DNA of 64,000 nucleotides, taken from positions 62,001-126,000 of the forward strand of contig CACMYX010000002.1 of NCBI GenBank assembly GCA_902618015.1, in the 5' to 3' direction. This stretch comes from an uncultured Alphaproteobacteria bacterium (lineage in GTDB: Bacteria; Pseudomonadota; Alphaproteobacteria; HIMB59; GCA-002718135). A model generated the notes under the pieces. That model was not told the DNA's origin. It saw only the letters and a list, made by a program, of their open reading frames with translations, and did no database searches. Position 1 is the stretch's first letter. Every line of letters starts with the position of its first letter. Both the position numbers and the translations under genes were made by a program. Positions 51,824-62,933 of the stretch are shown here, one piece after another.

Positions 51824-52363
51824 TTGGCTGTAAATTTCAAAACAAAGAAAGATACTGGTCCAAGAATAAATGAGCAGATTACTGCAAGTGAAGTCAGATT
51901 AATATCTAGTAGTGGTAAACAAATGGGGATATTAAGCATTCGTGAAGCTTTAATTCAAGCAGAAGATGAAGGTTTTGATTTAGTTGAAGTGTCTCCTGAA
52001 GCTAATCCACCAGTTTGTAAAATTATAGATTATGGTAAATTAAAATATAGAGAGCAAAAAAGTAAGAAAGAAGCAAAAAAGAAACAAAAAACAATTGAAG
52101 TCAAAGAGATTAAAATGAGACCTGGAATTGATACACACGATTATAATGTTAAAATTAAAGCGCTATCAAAGTTTATAGGTGGTGGTAATAAAGTTAAAGT
52201 CTCTATGCGTTTCAGAGGACGTGAAATGGAGCATCAAAATTTAGGCTTTGATCTTCTAAAAAAACTAACTTCAGAAGTTGAAGAATATGCAAAAGTTGAA
52301 GTAGCTCCTAAGTTTGAGGGAAGACAAATAATGATGATACTTGTCCCTCAAGTTGCTAAATAA
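51824..52363 (+). CDS. infC: Translation initiation factor IF-3, non-AUG start
   Basis: IF-3 checks the start codon and keeps subunits apart. The protein reads TGPRINEQITASEVRLI near its start, then GFDLVEVSPEANPPVCKIIDYGK and the C-terminal FRGREMEHQNLG. Length 179 is normal. An in-frame stop at 51803-51805 closes the frame, and the only start candidates after it are ATA (51818), ATT (51821) and TTG (51824); the next in-frame ATG is some 36 codons in. I place it at TTG. E. coli infC starts with AUU for autoregulation, so ATT at 51821 is a serious alternative. Confidence 0.95.
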   Translation: MAVNFKTKKDTGPRINEQITASEVRLISSSGKQMGILSIREALIQAEDEGFDLVEVSPEANPPVCKIIDYGKLKYREQKSKKEAKKKQKTIEVKEIKMRPGIDTHDYNVKIKALSKFIGGGNKVKVSMRFRGREMEHQNLGFDLLKKLTSEVEEYAKVEVAPKFEGRQIMMILVPQVAK

Positions 52364-52412
52364 TTCTACATGTTGCAAAATACTCAATTATCAGTATAAG
52401 CCTTCAAAACTT

Positions 52413-52437
52413 GTTATGGCCTGCGGGGCAGCCTAAC
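52413..52437 (+). promoter_or_regulatory. GC-rich stem-loop in the rpmI-rplT leader
   Basis: GTTA/TAAC, GG/CC and CTGC/GCAG stack into one 10-bp hairpin with two single-base bulges and a GGG loop. It is strikingly GC-rich for this genome, lies in the 102-base infC-rpmI gap (52364-52465), and has no T-run after it, so it is not an intrinsic terminator. rpmI-rplT leaders bind L20 for autoregulation in other bacteria; that role is inferred here. Confidence 0.55.
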
Positions 52438-52465
52438 GGGTAAACTTATAATATAGGAGATAGTA

Positions 52466-52666
52466 ATGCCCAAGCTTAAAACTAAGAGTAGTTTAAAAAA
52501 AAGATTTTCTAGAACGGGTACTGGTAAAATTAAATTTAAACCTGCTGGAAAGAGACATGGAATGAGTAAACGTTCCAATAAATTTATTCGTAACACTAAA
52601 AGATCTGCAATTATGTCACCAGGTGACTCTGCTTTGATTGATCATATGTTACCATACAACAAGTAA
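52466..52666 (+). CDS. rpmI: 50S ribosomal protein L35
   Basis: L35 is a small basic protein of the large subunit. The 66 residues begin [21 protein letters not shown] and contain [10 protein letters not shown], both diagnostic. A clear ribosome-binding site AGGAGA precedes the ATG. infC-rpmI-rplT is the conserved order. A minus-strand open frame over this gene is only its shadow. Confidence 0.97.
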   Translation: MPKLKTKSSLKKRFSRTGTGKIKFKPAGKRHGMSKRSNKFIRNTKRSAIMSPGDSALIDHMLPYNK

Positions 52667-52676
52667 GGGGAAATCA

Positions 52677-53030
52677 ATGGCAAGAGTATCACGAGGTGTT
52701 ACAGCAAGAGCTAGACACAAAAAAGTAATTAAAAGAGCAAAAGGTTATTACGGTAGAAGAAAAAATGTTTTTCGAGTTGCTGTGCAGGCTGTCGAAAGAG
52801 GCATGCAATATGCTTATAGAGATCGTAAAAAAAGAAAAAGTGATTTTAGAGGTTTATGGATTCAAAGAATCAATGCTGGTGTACGACTTCATGGTTTAAC
52901 ATATTCACAATTTATATCTGGTCTTAAAAAATCATCTATTGAAATAGATAGAAAGATTTTATCGGATCTTGCAGTTAATCAGCCAGAGGCTTTTAAAGCT
53001 TTAGTTGATAAAGCTCAATCTGCTAGATAA
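52677..53030 (+). CDS. rplT: 50S ribosomal protein L20
   Basis: Early-binding large-subunit protein and known regulator of its own operon. The 117-residue protein starts [16 protein letters not shown] at ATG 52677, after AAGGGGA, and shows [15 protein letters not shown] and [20 protein letters not shown]. An upstream in-frame ATG at 52638 lies inside rpmI and is rejected on family length. pheS follows after 29 bases, counting from the ATG at 53060. Confidence 0.97.
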   Translation: MARVSRGVTARARHKKVIKRAKGYYGRRKNVFRVAVQAVERGMQYAYRDRKKRKSDFRGLWIQRINAGVRLHGLTYSQFISGLKKSSIEIDRKILSDLAVNQPEAFKALVDKAQSAR

Positions 53031-53059
53031 TTTTAATTAATAAAATATAATAGATATTG

Positions 53060-54118
53060 ATGGCATTTGCTGAAAATAAAATTGATGTTCTAAAAAAAAT
53101 TAAAGCTTCAAAATCCTTCGAAGATTTAGAAAAACTTCGATTATATTATTTAGGTAAAAAAGGATTAATACCTGAAGCATTAAAAGGATTAGGCTCTTTG
53201 TCGATTGAAGAAAAAAAATCGAAAGGACAGGAATTAAATATTATTAAAAAAGAAATTGAAGAAGGTATTAAAAACCAAAGAACAGAAATTGAAAATATTG
53301 AAATTTCAAACAGGATTAATTTAGAATCAATTGATGTTACTCTACCACCTAATATTTCTGACAAAGGAAAAATACATCCAATTAGTCAAACAATCTTTAA
53401 TATTATAGAAATTTTTGGAAATCTAAATTATTCAGTGGAAACAGGTCCAGATATAGAAACAGATTTTAATAATTTTACAGCTTTAAATATACCAGAACAT
53501 CACCCTGCAAGAGAAATGCAGGATACTTTTTATATTCAAAATAATGGAGACAAAAATGTTCTTCGAACTCATACTAGTCCAGTTCAAGTGAGAACTATGC
53601 TCAACACAAAACCACCTATTAAAATTATTGTGCCTGGCAGAACTTATAGAAGTGACTCAGATGCTACACATGCTCCTATGTTTCATCAGGTAGAAGGTTT
53701 AGTCGTTGATACAAGTTCTACTATGGTTGATTTAAAATCAACACTCGTTTCATTCTTAGAAGAATTTTTCGAAGTAAAAAACTTACAATACCGTTTTCGT
53801 CCAAGCTATTTCCCTTTTACCGAGCCTAGTGCGGAAATGGATGTAGCTTATACTAAAGTTAATAATAAAATTAAAATTGGTGAAGGAGATAAATGGTTAG
53901 AAATACTGGGTTGTGGCATGGTCAATCCTATGGTTTTAGATAATTGTAATATTGATTCAAAACAGTATCAGGGTTTCGCTTTTGGTATGGGAATTGAACG
54001 TTTGTCGATGCTTAAATATGGTATTACAGATTTAAGAAGTTTTTTTGATCCAAATTATAGATGGTTAGATCATTATGGTTTTAGTATTTTGGATAATCAA
54101 TCACGATCAGGACTATAA
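53060..54118 (+). CDS. pheS: Phenylalanyl-tRNA synthetase alpha subunit
   Basis: Catalytic subunit of the (alpha-beta)2 class II synthetase. An N-terminal coiled-coil (about 1-90) is followed by class II motifs: HPAREMQDTFY, motif 2 GRTYRSDSDATHAPMFHQVEG and motif 3 FAFGMGIERLSMLKYG. Length 352. I use ATG 53060; a TTG three bases earlier would only add Met. pheT starts directly after the stop. Confidence 0.97.
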   Translation: MAFAENKIDVLKKIKASKSFEDLEKLRLYYLGKKGLIPEALKGLGSLSIEEKKSKGQELNIIKKEIEEGIKNQRTEIENIEISNRINLESIDVTLPPNISDKGKIHPISQTIFNIIEIFGNLNYSVETGPDIETDFNNFTALNIPEHHPAREMQDTFYIQNNGDKNVLRTHTSPVQVRTMLNTKPPIKIIVPGRTYRSDSDATHAPMFHQVEGLVVDTSSTMVDLKSTLVSFLEEFFEVKNLQYRFRPSYFPFTEPSAEMDVAYTKVNNKIKIGEGDKWLEILGCGMVNPMVLDNCNIDSKQYQGFAFGMGIERLSMLKYGITDLRSFFDPNYRWLDHYGFSILDNQSRSGL

Positions 54119-56509
54119 ATGAAATTTACTTTAGATTGGTTAAGAGATCATTTAGATACTTCTGAAAATTTGAATACTATAACAGATACTTTAACCAATA
54201 TTGGTTTAGAGATTGAAAGTGTCGAAGATAAATCAGAAATATTTAAGAATTTTACAGTAGCTAAAGTTTTAAAAGCAGAAAAACATCCAGATGCAGATAA
54301 ACTTAAAGTATGTCAGGTAGAAACAATAAATGGAAATTTTCAAGTTGTTTGTGGCGCTCCAAATGCAAGAGGGGGGATGCTTGGCATTTTTGCACCAGAA
54401 AATAGCTACATTCCAGGTACAGACTTACATTTAAAAAAAACCAAAATAAGAGGAGTTGAGTCTTGTGGAATGCTTGTATCAGAAAGAGAAATGGGTATTT
54501 CTGATGAACACGATGGTATTATTGAAATAAAAGATAATTATAAAATTGGAGATCTATTTAGTAAAATTTTTACAATAGATGAACCTGTTATAGAAATTAA
54601 TTTAACTCCAAATAGATCTGATTGTTTATCAGTTAGAGGTATCGCTAGGGATTTAGCTGCAGCAGGAATTGGTAAATTAAAAGACTTAAATTATAAAAAA
54701 ACTAAAGAAACATTCAAAAGTCCAATTACTTGGAAAAAAGATTTTCAAAATAATAAGCTATGTCCTGGTGTAGCAGGTCGATATTTCAAAAATGTTAAAA
54801 ATATAGAAAGTCCTAAATGGCTTCAAGATAGATTAACTGCAATAGGCTTAAGGCCTATTTCTGCTCTTGTTGACATTACAAACTACATTACTTTCGATTT
54901 AGGCAGACCACTTCATGTTTATGATGCGGACAAGGTCTCAGGCAATTTAACAATGCGATTAGCCAATAAAAATGAGGAGTGTTTAGCACTAAATGAAGTT
55001 AATTATAAATGTGACAGTGATATGATTGTAATTTCTGATGATGAAAATAAACTTCATGGAATTGGTGGAGTTATGGGTGGCTTAAATAGCGGTTGTAGTA
55101 TGAACACTAAAAATGTCTTTCTAGAAGTTGCGTTATTTGATCCAATCTCTGTAACTAAAACTGGAAGAAAACTAAATCTTCAAAGTGATGCACGCTATCG
55201 TTTTGAAAGAGGGATAGATACTGATTCTATCTATTGGGGTGTAGATGCTGCAACTCAAATGATTTTAGAATTATGTGGAGGGGAAGTAAGTGAGTTCGTT
55301 TCTTCAGAAATTAATATAGAAAAAAATAAACCATTTATGTTTGACACAAATAAAATAAAAACTTTTGGTGGAATAGAAATCAATAAAAAGGAACAGAAAA
55401 AAATCTTAGCTTCACTAGGTTTTTCTGTTAATGAAAAAAATTCAAAGTTTGAAATTCAAAGCCCTACTTTTAGACCAGATATTGTCGGTGAGGCAGATAT
55501 CGTCGAAGAAATAATTAGAATTTATGGTTATAATAAAATTCCTCTAAAAAAAGTAACTAATCAAGAAGAAAAAAAGCAGATTTTAAATACTAAAACAAAA
55601 ACTTTTTATAAAAGCAAAAAAACTATAGCACTTAATGGATATTCTGAAGTTGTCACATGGTCATTTATGGATGAAAAAAAAGCAAAAATAATATCAGATG
55701 AAATAATTAGTTTAAAAAATCCAATTAGTACTGATTTGAACACTATGAGACCATCAACGCTTCCAAATTTATTAGAAGCAATCAATCAAAATAAAGCTAG
55801 AATGTACTTGAGAGCTAAAATATTTGAAGTAGGTCCAAATTTTTCTAAATCTTTACCAGATCAACAAGAAAATGTTGCTACTGCTATAGCTTATGGTTCA
55901 TCTGATGAACAAAACTGGTTATCAAATAAAAAAAATATTGATGTCTTTAGTATAAAGGCTGATTTATTTTCTATATTATCAAACTTAAATGTACCAATAG
56001 ATAATCTCTTATATGAAAAACTTGAAGGACAAATCTATCATCCTGGTAAATCATCTTCTTTAAGGCTTGGTAAAAACAGAATAGCTAATTTTGGAGAGTT
56101 GCATCCAATTTTATTAAAAACAATGGATGTTAATTTCAAGGTATTTGGTTTTGAAATATATTTGGAGAATATTGCACAATTTCAAGAAAATAAATCTTCC
56201 TCTAAAGGTGGTTTTGCTAACAATCCTTATCAAATGGTTGAAAGAGATTTTGCTTTTCTGTTTCCAAAAGAAGTTAACGCTGGCGATATAATTAAAAAAG
56301 TAAAAAAAATAGATAAAAATATAATTCAAAATGTAACAATTTTTGATGTTTATGATGGCGATAAACTTCCAGAAAATAAAAAAAGTATTGCTTTTAGGGT
56401 ATTATTACAACCTCAAGATAAAACATTCAACGATCAAGAAATTGAGGAATTATCAAATAAAATAATAGATGAAATATCTAAATCGCTTGATGCATCTATA
56501 AGAAACTAA
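54119..56509 (+). CDS. pheT: Phenylalanyl-tRNA synthetase beta subunit
   Basis: 796 residues, standard. Domains: N-terminal tRNA-binding OB fold (about 40-150, with [14 protein letters not shown] and VVCGAPNAR), B3/B4 editing domain (about 200-390, with [13 protein letters not shown]), B5, a catalytic-like core, and the C-terminal ferredoxin-like anticodon domain ([15 protein letters not shown]). It abuts pheS with no base between (TAA-ATG) and shares TAATG with lepA. Confidence 0.97.
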   Translation: MKFTLDWLRDHLDTSENLNTITDTLTNIGLEIESVEDKSEIFKNFTVAKVLKAEKHPDADKLKVCQVETINGNFQVVCGAPNARGGMLGIFAPENSYIPGTDLHLKKTKIRGVESCGMLVSEREMGISDEHDGIIEIKDNYKIGDLFSKIFTIDEPVIEINLTPNRSDCLSVRGIARDLAAAGIGKLKDLNYKKTKETFKSPITWKKDFQNNKLCPGVAGRYFKNVKNIESPKWLQDRLTAIGLRPISALVDITNYITFDLGRPLHVYDADKVSGNLTMRLANKNEECLALNEVNYKCDSDMIVISDDENKLHGIGGVMGGLNSGCSMNTKNVFLEVALFDPISVTKTGRKLNLQSDARYRFERGIDTDSIYWGVDAATQMILELCGGEVSEFVSSEINIEKNKPFMFDTNKIKTFGGIEINKKEQKKILASLGFSVNEKNSKFEIQSPTFRPDIVGEADIVEEIIRIYGYNKIPLKKVTNQEEKKQILNTKTKTFYKSKKTIALNGYSEVVTWSFMDEKKAKIISDEIISLKNPISTDLNTMRPSTLPNLLEAINQNKARMYLRAKIFEVGPNFSKSLPDQQENVATAIAYGSSDEQNWLSNKKNIDVFSIKADLFSILSNLNVPIDNLLYEKLEGQIYHPGKSSSLRLGKNRIANFGELHPILLKTMDVNFKVFGFEIYLENIAQFQENKSSSKGGFANNPYQMVERDFAFLFPKEVNAGDIIKKVKKIDKNIIQNVTIFDVYDGDKLPENKKSIAFRVLLQPQDKTFNDQEIEELSNKIIDEISKSLDASIRN

Positions 56510-58311
56510 TGACAGAACTTAGTTCTATTCGTAATTTCTCCATTGTTGCTCACATAGATCATGGGAAATCAACCTTAGCTGATAGACTAATACAGTTTTG
56601 TGGTGGTTTAACTGATAGAGAGATGAAAGAGCAGGTTTTAGATTCAATGGAATTAGAAAGAGAAAGAGGTATTACGATTAAAGCTCAAACAGTTAGACTT
56701 TCATATAAATCAAAAGAAGGAAAGACTTATGTGCTTAATATTATGGACACCCCAGGTCATGTTGATTTTTCATATGAGGTATCAAGATCTTTAGCTGCTT
56801 GTGAGGGTTCTTTATTGATAGTAGATTCAACACAGGGTGTTGAGGCTCAAACATTAGCAAATGCGTATCAGGCAATTAATAATGATCATGAAATTTTACC
56901 TGTTCTCAATAAAATCGATCTTCCTTCTTCTGAGCCAGATAAAATAAAATCACAAATTGAAGATGTGCTTGGTATTGAAACAGACAATGCTTCTCTTGTT
57001 TCAGCAAAAACAGGTGTAGGTATAGAAGATTTATTAAATAAAATCATAACACTTCTTCCATCTCCATCAGGTGAAATAAGTAAAGAATTGAAATGTATGT
57101 TAGTAGATAGTTGGTATGACAGTTATCTTGGTGTTGTGGTACTTATAAGAGTCATAAATGGACAGTTAAAAAAAGGTCAGAAAATTAGATTTATGGCAAC
57201 AGGAGCTACATATACAATTGATAGAGTAGGTATATTTTCTCCTAAGGCAACTGAAGTTGATACACTTGGACCAGGTGAAATTGGTTTTATAAATTCTGGT
57301 ATTAAAAGTGTTTCCGATTGTAAAGTTGGTGACACAATAACAGATGATAAACTTCCAACTAATGAAGTTCTACCAGGTTTTAAACCATCCCAACCTGTAG
57401 TTTTTTGTGGAATGTTTCCAGTTGACTCAGATGACTATGAGCATATGCGAGATAGTATGGCTAAACTTGCTCTGAATGACTCAAGTTTTTCTTATGAACC
57501 AGAAGTAAGCCCTGCGTTAGGTTATGGTTTTCGTTGTGGTTTCTTAGGTTTATTGCATTTAGAAATTATTAGAGATCGGTTTGAAAGAGAATTTAATTTA
57601 GAACTTGTAACCACTGCTCCATCAGTAGTTTACAAAATTTTAATGAAAGATGGATCAACTATAAATCTTCATAATCCAACTGATATGCCGGATCCAGTAA
57701 AAGTTGAAAATATTTCCGAACCTTGGATTAAAGCTACAATAATAGTACCTGAAGAATTTTTAGGATCAGTACTAGAATTATGTACTTCTAAAAGAGGTAT
57801 TCAATTAAATATGAGTTATGCAGGTAATAGACCTTTAGTTGAATACAAACTTCCACTAAATGAAGTAGTTTTTGATTTTTATGATAGATTAAAATCAATT
57901 ACAAAAGGATATGCAAGTTTTGATTATGAAATTACAGGTTATGAAGTAAACAATTTAGTAAAAGTTGGTATATTAATTAATGGAGATCCAGTTGATGCTT
58001 TATCACTTATAGTACATAAGGATAGATCAGAGCAAAGAGGCAGAGCTTTATGTGAAAGATTAAAAGATCTAATACCAAGACAACAATTTAAAGTAGCTAT
58101 CCAAGCAGCAATTGGTGGAAAAGTAATTGCCCGAGAAACAGTAGCTTCATTTAGAAAAGATGTTACACAAAAACTTTATGGAGGAGATGTAACAAGAAAA
58201 AATAAACTTTTAGATAAACAAAAAAAAGGTAAAAAAAGAATGAGACAATTTGGAAAAGTTGATATTCCACAAAATACATTTCTTAACGCTTTAAAAATGA
58301 ATGATAATTAA
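56509..58311 (+). CDS. lepA: LepA (EF-4), translational GTPase
   Basis: Ribosome-bound GTPase of 600 residues. G-motifs: [14 protein letters not shown] (G1), [14 protein letters not shown] (G3) and NKIDLP (G4). The LepA-specific C-terminal domain ends with [16 protein letters not shown]. The ATG overlaps the pheT stop. The stop interlocks with that of the convergent membrane-protein gene (TTAA), so no terminator space exists after the infC-to-lepA run. Confidence 0.97.
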   Translation: MTELSSIRNFSIVAHIDHGKSTLADRLIQFCGGLTDREMKEQVLDSMELERERGITIKAQTVRLSYKSKEGKTYVLNIMDTPGHVDFSYEVSRSLAACEGSLLIVDSTQGVEAQTLANAYQAINNDHEILPVLNKIDLPSSEPDKIKSQIEDVLGIETDNASLVSAKTGVGIEDLLNKIITLLPSPSGEISKELKCMLVDSWYDSYLGVVVLIRVINGQLKKGQKIRFMATGATYTIDRVGIFSPKATEVDTLGPGEIGFINSGIKSVSDCKVGDTITDDKLPTNEVLPGFKPSQPVVFCGMFPVDSDDYEHMRDSMAKLALNDSSFSYEPEVSPALGYGFRCGFLGLLHLEIIRDRFEREFNLELVTTAPSVVYKILMKDGSTINLHNPTDMPDPVKVENISEPWIKATIIVPEEFLGSVLELCTSKRGIQLNMSYAGNRPLVEYKLPLNEVVFDFYDRLKSITKGYASFDYEITGYEVNNLVKVGILINGDPVDALSLIVHKDRSEQRGRALCERLKDLIPRQQFKVAIQAAIGGKVIARETVASFRKDVTQKLYGGDVTRKNKLLDKQKKGKKRMRQFGKVDIPQNTFLNALKMNDN

Positions 58312-59825
58312 GTTTTATTTCTTTCTAATAGTTCTCCTTGGTTAATGGGTGGCCATATATTATAACGTTTTGTATACCAATCCAATCTCATTAAATTTTC
58401 AAAAATAAAATAAATAAAAACTACAACTAAAATAACTTTTGCATAAGCAGTAATAAACTTAAAACTATATTTAATCATAAAAAGCCATAATGGAACTAAT
58501 AGAAATATTATTAAAAATAAATTATAAAATATTCCAAATCTATATGCTGGTGCAAAGAAAAACCAAATCAAATTACAAATTAATATAAATAAAATTAAGA
58601 ATATATAATAATTTTCAAAATATTTATTTCTAAAATATTTAATTATATATGTTGAACTATTCTTTATTTTTAAATAAACATATAAGAATGGAACAAATAA
58701 TAAAATTAAATATATAAAATAAATTTCTAAAATCTTATACAGGTGATTATCAAGCCAAATTAATATCCAGTTAAAATTACCTAGATTCATAGAATTATGT
58801 TGATCTCCCTTAGCAAAAGCTCCTATAATATTAATTTCTTTTATTGCTAAATCAATATTCGAAAAACATGTAATAGTTACCGGCCAAATCAGGCAACCAC
58901 TAATTATATAATTTTGAAAAAACCATGGTACTGGAATTAAACAAATAACCAAAAATAAAAAATAATTCAATTTTCGATACTTGATTTCGAATATTAATAA
59001 AAATATAAATAAAACAACTAAAAAATTAGATATTTTAATTATAAAAGCAAATTGTAATAATAATATTGAAATTAAAAAAATATTCTCAGAAGATTCTTTT
59101 GATTTTTCCAAAAATTTATTTGTTATTAATAAAATAATATAAATACTTACTATTACACCTGGAATATCAGTTCCCAAATCCTTTAAATGATTTAAAGCTC
59201 CTAAAAAAAAAATTAAGCAAAAAAAAGATATTATAGATATGTAATATTTACCCTGGTTTAAAGTTTTCTTACATAAATTCAAAAAATCGTAAATTGATAC
59301 AGAGAAAAATAATGATGAAAGAATTACAAGAGTACTAGTAAAAAAACTTAATGAATAAATAGAATTTAAAAATAACCAGTGTGAATTATAGCTAATTCTT
59401 CTATGATGTAAAATATCAAATAAATTTTTGTTTTTATAATTTTTAATTGTTTCATAGTGATAATTAAAATCATCATTAAAACCAGAATAAAATGAATATA
59501 AAATACTTAACAGCGATACAAATAAAACAAAAAATAATTCAATTCTTATTTCTTGTTTTTTAAACAAAAAATATACATATATTAATATTCCACATAATAT
59601 TAACAACAAGCTAGAGTTATTCGAAATTGGTATAAAAAAATTAAATATTGTAAAAAAAAATCCAGTAAAAATTAATCCTTGTATAAAAATTAAATTTTTT
59701 AATCCTAATTCAAATTCATTCGTAAATAAAATTTTATTTATTAAAGTTCCATAACCTAATATTGAAATTAATATAAGTGTAGTAAATAAAGGAAAAAGAA
59801 ATAAATTTAAATTTTCTAAAATCAT
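58308..59825 (-). CDS. Polytopic membrane protein of a glycan operon, unknown function
   Basis: A 505-residue protein with about twelve hydrophobic segments. Between segments 4 and 5 it has [17 protein letters not shown], an acidic/aromatic first loop that recalls GT-C membrane glycosyltransferases, which keep acidic residues in their first large loop; this is a resemblance only. It is the last gene of the operon that starts at 63628. It could be a lipid-linked-sugar transferase, a polymerase or a transporter. Base composition is markedly AT-rich. Confidence 0.7.
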   Translation of the reverse strand: MILENLNLFLFPLFTTLILISILGYGTLINKILFTNEFELGLKNLIFIQGLIFTGFFFTIFNFFIPISNNSSLLLILCGILIYVYFLFKKQEIRIELFFVLFVSLLSILYSFYSGFNDDFNYHYETIKNYKNKNLFDILHHRRISYNSHWLFLNSIYSLSFFTSTLVILSSLFFSVSIYDFLNLCKKTLNQGKYYISIISFFCLIFFLGALNHLKDLGTDIPGVIVSIYIILLITNKFLEKSKESSENIFLISILLLQFAFIIKISNFLVVLFIFLLIFEIKYRKLNYFLFLVICLIPVPWFFQNYIISGCLIWPVTITCFSNIDLAIKEINIIGAFAKGDQHNSMNLGNFNWILIWLDNHLYKILEIYFIYLILLFVPFLYVYLKIKNSSTYIIKYFRNKYFENYYIFLILFILICNLIWFFFAPAYRFGIFYNLFLIIFLLVPLWLFMIKYSFKFITAYAKVILVVVFIYFIFENLMRLDWYTKRYNIWPPINQGELLERNKT

Positions 59826-59831
59826 TTCAAG

Positions 59832-60713
59832 TTAGCATTTGTAAAATTTTTCTAAAAAAACTGTTGTTTTATATGATGCATCTATAAGTTTTTTTGAAAC
59901 TTCCAAATTACCATTTTCAAATTTCATTAATAATGAAGAGATTGGTGATTTATTATTTTTAAATATAACCTTATTATTAAAACTTAATTTGTGTAAAATC
60001 ATGTCATTTGTAATATAATTTTTATCATCTAGTACAATTTTTAATTTTCTTAATTTTTTTTTAAACAAATTTCCAGTAATTATTTTTACATTTATATTTG
60101 AATTAATTTTAAAAAAAAATTTTGTTACCATTCCTCTTCCATACTTATTATTTGATTTAACTTCTTTTTTATTAACTACGGAGAAATTTTTTTCGCTAAA
60201 TAGTAAATATAAAAGACTTACTGAATGAAATCCCCAATCCCAAATGGGATGGATATCGTTTCTAAAAGGACCAAAACTTCCCTCATAAATAGTTATCTCT
60301 TTAATTTTTGTAAAATTTTTATCTACAATTTGCTTTAATTCTTCAAATGTTTCTGAAAAATAATTTGATAGATTGGGATAAATTATAAGATTATAATCTT
60401 CCAAAATTTTTTTTATTTCTTGTAAATCTTTACAGGAATTAGCTACAGGTTTTTCTATAATTAAAGGGATTCTTTTCTCTTTTATTAATTTAATAATTTC
60501 TAAATTAATTTTAGGTAATGCTGCAACATAAATGTAATCATAAATGTCAGATTCAACTAATTTTTCTATATTCTCAAAAATTTGAATATTATTTTTAAAA
60601 ATTTTCTTTTTCCTACAAACAATAGAGTTTAGTATATAATTTCTATTTGAATCAATTTCTTTTATGATTTTTGATGCCCAATTGCCACAACCTACTAAAG
60701 CAATTTTAATCAT
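59832..60713 (-). CDS. Gfo/Idh/MocA-family oxidoreductase
   Basis: NAD(P)-dependent sugar oxidoreductase type, 293 residues, shorter than the usual 330-350. The Rossmann motif is IALVGCGNWASKII at the N-terminus and the conserved EKPVANS segment lies near residue 92. The C-terminal part has WDWGFHSVSLLYLLF with the active-site His of the family. In glycan operons such enzymes oxidise or reduce a nucleotide sugar at C3. One base separates it from the epimerase upstream. Confidence 0.8.
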   Translation of the reverse strand: MIKIALVGCGNWASKIIKEIDSNRNYILNSIVCRKKKIFKNNIQIFENIEKLVESDIYDYIYVAALPKINLEIIKLIKEKRIPLIIEKPVANSCKDLQEIKKILEDYNLIIYPNLSNYFSETFEELKQIVDKNFTKIKEITIYEGSFGPFRNDIHPIWDWGFHSVSLLYLLFSEKNFSVVNKKEVKSNNKYGRGMVTKFFFKINSNINVKIITGNLFKKKLRKLKIVLDDKNYITNDMILHKLSFNNKVIFKNNKSPISSLLMKFENGNLEVSKKLIDASYKTTVFLEKFYKC

Positions 60714-60714
60714 T

Positions 60715-61752
60715 TTAGAAAATTTTGTAATTTATTTTTGCCCAATCTAAAAATAGCTCCAATCCTTTTTCTAAAGAAATTTCTGTTTTATAATCTATAT
60801 CTTTTTTTGCTTTGTTAATATTAGGACATCTTCTTTGTGGTTCATCATCAGGATATGATTTTGGATGATCTATAAAATTTGCTCTAATTTTTTTGCTATG
60901 AATTTTTTTTAAAATTTTATAAATATCTCTTACTGATACTTCTGGTTTGCTATTTCCAATATTATAAGCTTCTCCAGTTTTTCCGAAGCAAATAACCCTT
61001 ATGAAGCCTTCCATAGCATCTGAAATATAACAATAAGTTCTAGTTTGATTGCCAGTTCCATAAATATTTATATTTTTGTTATTTAATATATTGCTTATAA
61101 AATTTGGAAATATTCTGTAATCTTTCTGACGCATCCCAGGACCATATATATTAAATGGTCTTATTATATTGGTGTGTAGGTTATAATAATTATTATAGAC
61201 ATAGCATAAAGTTTCTCCAAGTCTTTTGCTTTCATCATAACAAGCTCTAGGTCCCATGGGATTTACATTCCCTCTATATGATTCTTTTGTAGGAATATTT
61301 TTTTTATCAGGATCCCCATATATCTCACTAGAGCTAAAAAATATAAACTTCGCTTTGTTTTTTTTAGCAATTTCTAAACAGTTTCTTGTTCCATTTATTG
61401 CAACATCTAATGTTTCTATTGGTTGTTTTCTGTAATAAAAGGGACTTGCTATTCCAGCTGCATGAATAACAATATCTATTTTTTGATTGTATAAAAACTT
61501 TTTTGAAACATCTTTTTTTATAAATTTAATATTAGATTTATTTTTTAGATTTTTATCAAATACTTTGTCATATGCAATTACTTGCATTGGTTTACTTAAT
61601 ATTTTGTTGTATTCCTTAAATACTTCAATAAAATATTTACCTAAAAAACCACCACCACCTGTTATCAAAACTCTTTTGTTATTAAAATTATTAATGATAT
61701 TGCTTGTGTTCTTTACTATTTTATTAATATCTTTATTTAAAAAAAAGGACAC
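60715..61752 (-). CDS. NAD-dependent nucleotide-sugar epimerase/dehydratase
   Basis: Extended SDR of 345 residues. A 27-residue leader precedes the Rossmann motif ITGGGGFLGKYF. The catalytic pair is in CYDESKRLGE (Y-x3-K), and the sugar-nucleotide segments are FFSSSEIYGDP, RPFNIYGPGMRQKDYR and GTGNQTRTYCYISDAMEGF. It resembles UDP-glucuronate decarboxylases and dTDP-glucose 4,6-dehydratases; the substrate is open. It overlaps the methyltransferase stop by 1 nt. Confidence 0.87.
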   Translation of the reverse strand: MSFFLNKDINKIVKNTSNIINNFNNKRVLITGGGGFLGKYFIEVFKEYNKILSKPMQVIAYDKVFDKNLKNKSNIKFIKKDVSKKFLYNQKIDIVIHAAGIASPFYYRKQPIETLDVAINGTRNCLEIAKKNKAKFIFFSSSEIYGDPDKKNIPTKESYRGNVNPMGPRACYDESKRLGETLCYVYNNYYNLHTNIIRPFNIYGPGMRQKDYRIFPNFISNILNNKNINIYGTGNQTRTYCYISDAMEGFIRVICFGKTGEAYNIGNSKPEVSVRDIYKILKKIHSKKIRANFIDHPKSYPDDEPQRRCPNINKAKKDIDYKTEISLEKGLELFLDWAKINYKIF

Positions 61753-62933
61753 TATAACTTTCTAAATGGGATAGGTTTGTAAAATTTAACTTTCATTTTT
61801 CCAAAATATTTTTTGATATCTTTAAAATATTCGTAAGCAAAAACTAAAACTATATCAATATTTTTGTTTATGTTATTTTTTCTTGGCAAAATATTAATAT
61901 GCATACCTGGCGAAAATCTATTTTGTTTAAGTGGACTATCGTCAATTATATATCTTATTAAATTTGAGTCAATTTTTGCTACATTGGTAATTGTTGAAAC
62001 TCTAGCTGGAGAGCCATAACCAATAACTTTCAATTTTTTTTTGTTAAAATAAATTAGTTTTTCTTTTAAAATATTTGAATTTAAAAATATTTTTTTATTG
62101 AAAAATTTAAAAGCATTTATACTTAAATTTCGTTTTTCATCGTCTAAAATCTTCTTACATCTAAATGTAATTTTTTGACTCACCGAGTTTTTAATATAAC
62201 ATCTAAGAGATCCTCCATGAATATCAATTTTTTCTATATCATACAATGTCATATCTACATTTTTAAAAAGTTTATTTATAGAATTTGCAGAGTAATAAAA
62301 TGGTCTATCAAAGTAAAATCTTTCAAATTCTAAATTTTTTAAAAAATTTTGAAGATATTCAATTTCAATGATTATTGTTCCATCTTTTTTTATAAAATTT
62401 TTGATATCTCGTGAAAATTTTATTGGATTTTTAAGATGCGTGACAACACTTGAAGCTACAATCAAATCAGGTTTATTATATTTTTTTAAAATTCTTTTAA
62501 TGATTTTATTATCAAAAAAACCTATAAAAGTTTCTAAACCTTTATCATTTGCTATTTTACCTACATTTATAGATGGATCTATACCTATTGATTTTACTTT
62601 TAGTTCTTTTAAAGGTTTTAATAAAATACCATCATTAGACCCTATATCAACTACGAAATTATAATTTTGAATCTTTACTGCTAATTTTTCAAAATGCTCC
62701 GTCAATTTCTTGTTAACAGAAGAAAGATAATAATAATCTTCAAATAAAATATTTCTATTTATTATTTTTTTAATTTGTCCAGATCTACAATTTTTACAAA
62801 ATAAAATTTTCAAGCTATATTTTTTCTCATTTGTAAGCTCAAGTTTCTTTTTTGGATACTTATTTGCTAATGGCTGTTTTCCAAGATTTATTACTTCTGA
62901 TATTCTTTTTGAATTACAAATTCTGCACTTCAT
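61752..62933 (-). CDS. Zinc-finger C-methyltransferase for a nucleotide sugar
   Basis: A 393-residue SAM enzyme in the layout of sugar C-methyltransferases (TylC3/NovU type): N-terminal zinc site with CRIC and CKNC, central SAM domain with FVVDIGSNDGILL, and C-terminal domain with GYGSPARVSTI and IDDSPLKQNRFSPG. I start it at ATG 62933, which overlaps the GT2 stop as ATGA; an ATG at 62969 would add 12 residues before the zinc site inside the upstream gene. It probably makes a branched-chain sugar. Confidence 0.85.
   Translation of the reverse strand: MKCRICNSKRISEVINLGKQPLANKYPKKKLELTNEKKYSLKILFCKNCRSGQIKKIINRNILFEDYYYLSSVNKKLTEHFEKLAVKIQNYNFVVDIGSNDGILLKPLKELKVKSIGIDPSINVGKIANDKGLETFIGFFDNKIIKRILKKYNKPDLIVASSVVTHLKNPIKFSRDIKNFIKKDGTIIIEIEYLQNFLKNLEFERFYFDRPFYYSANSINKLFKNVDMTLYDIEKIDIHGGSLRCYIKNSVSQKITFRCKKILDDEKRNLSINAFKFFNKKIFLNSNILKEKLIYFNKKKLKVIGYGSPARVSTITNVAKIDSNLIRYIIDDSPLKQNRFSPGMHINILPRKNNINKNIDIVLVFAYEYFKDIKKYFGKMKVKFYKPIPFRKL

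Noticed and set aside
52414-52596. Minus-strand 60-residue open frame over the rpmI leader
   Set aside because: Shadow of rpmI with no recognisable motif or start signal.
52638-52676. Upstream start for rplT (13 extra residues)
   Set aside because: It lies within rpmI; the ATG at 52677 has a good ribosome-binding site and gives the family's standard N-terminus and length.
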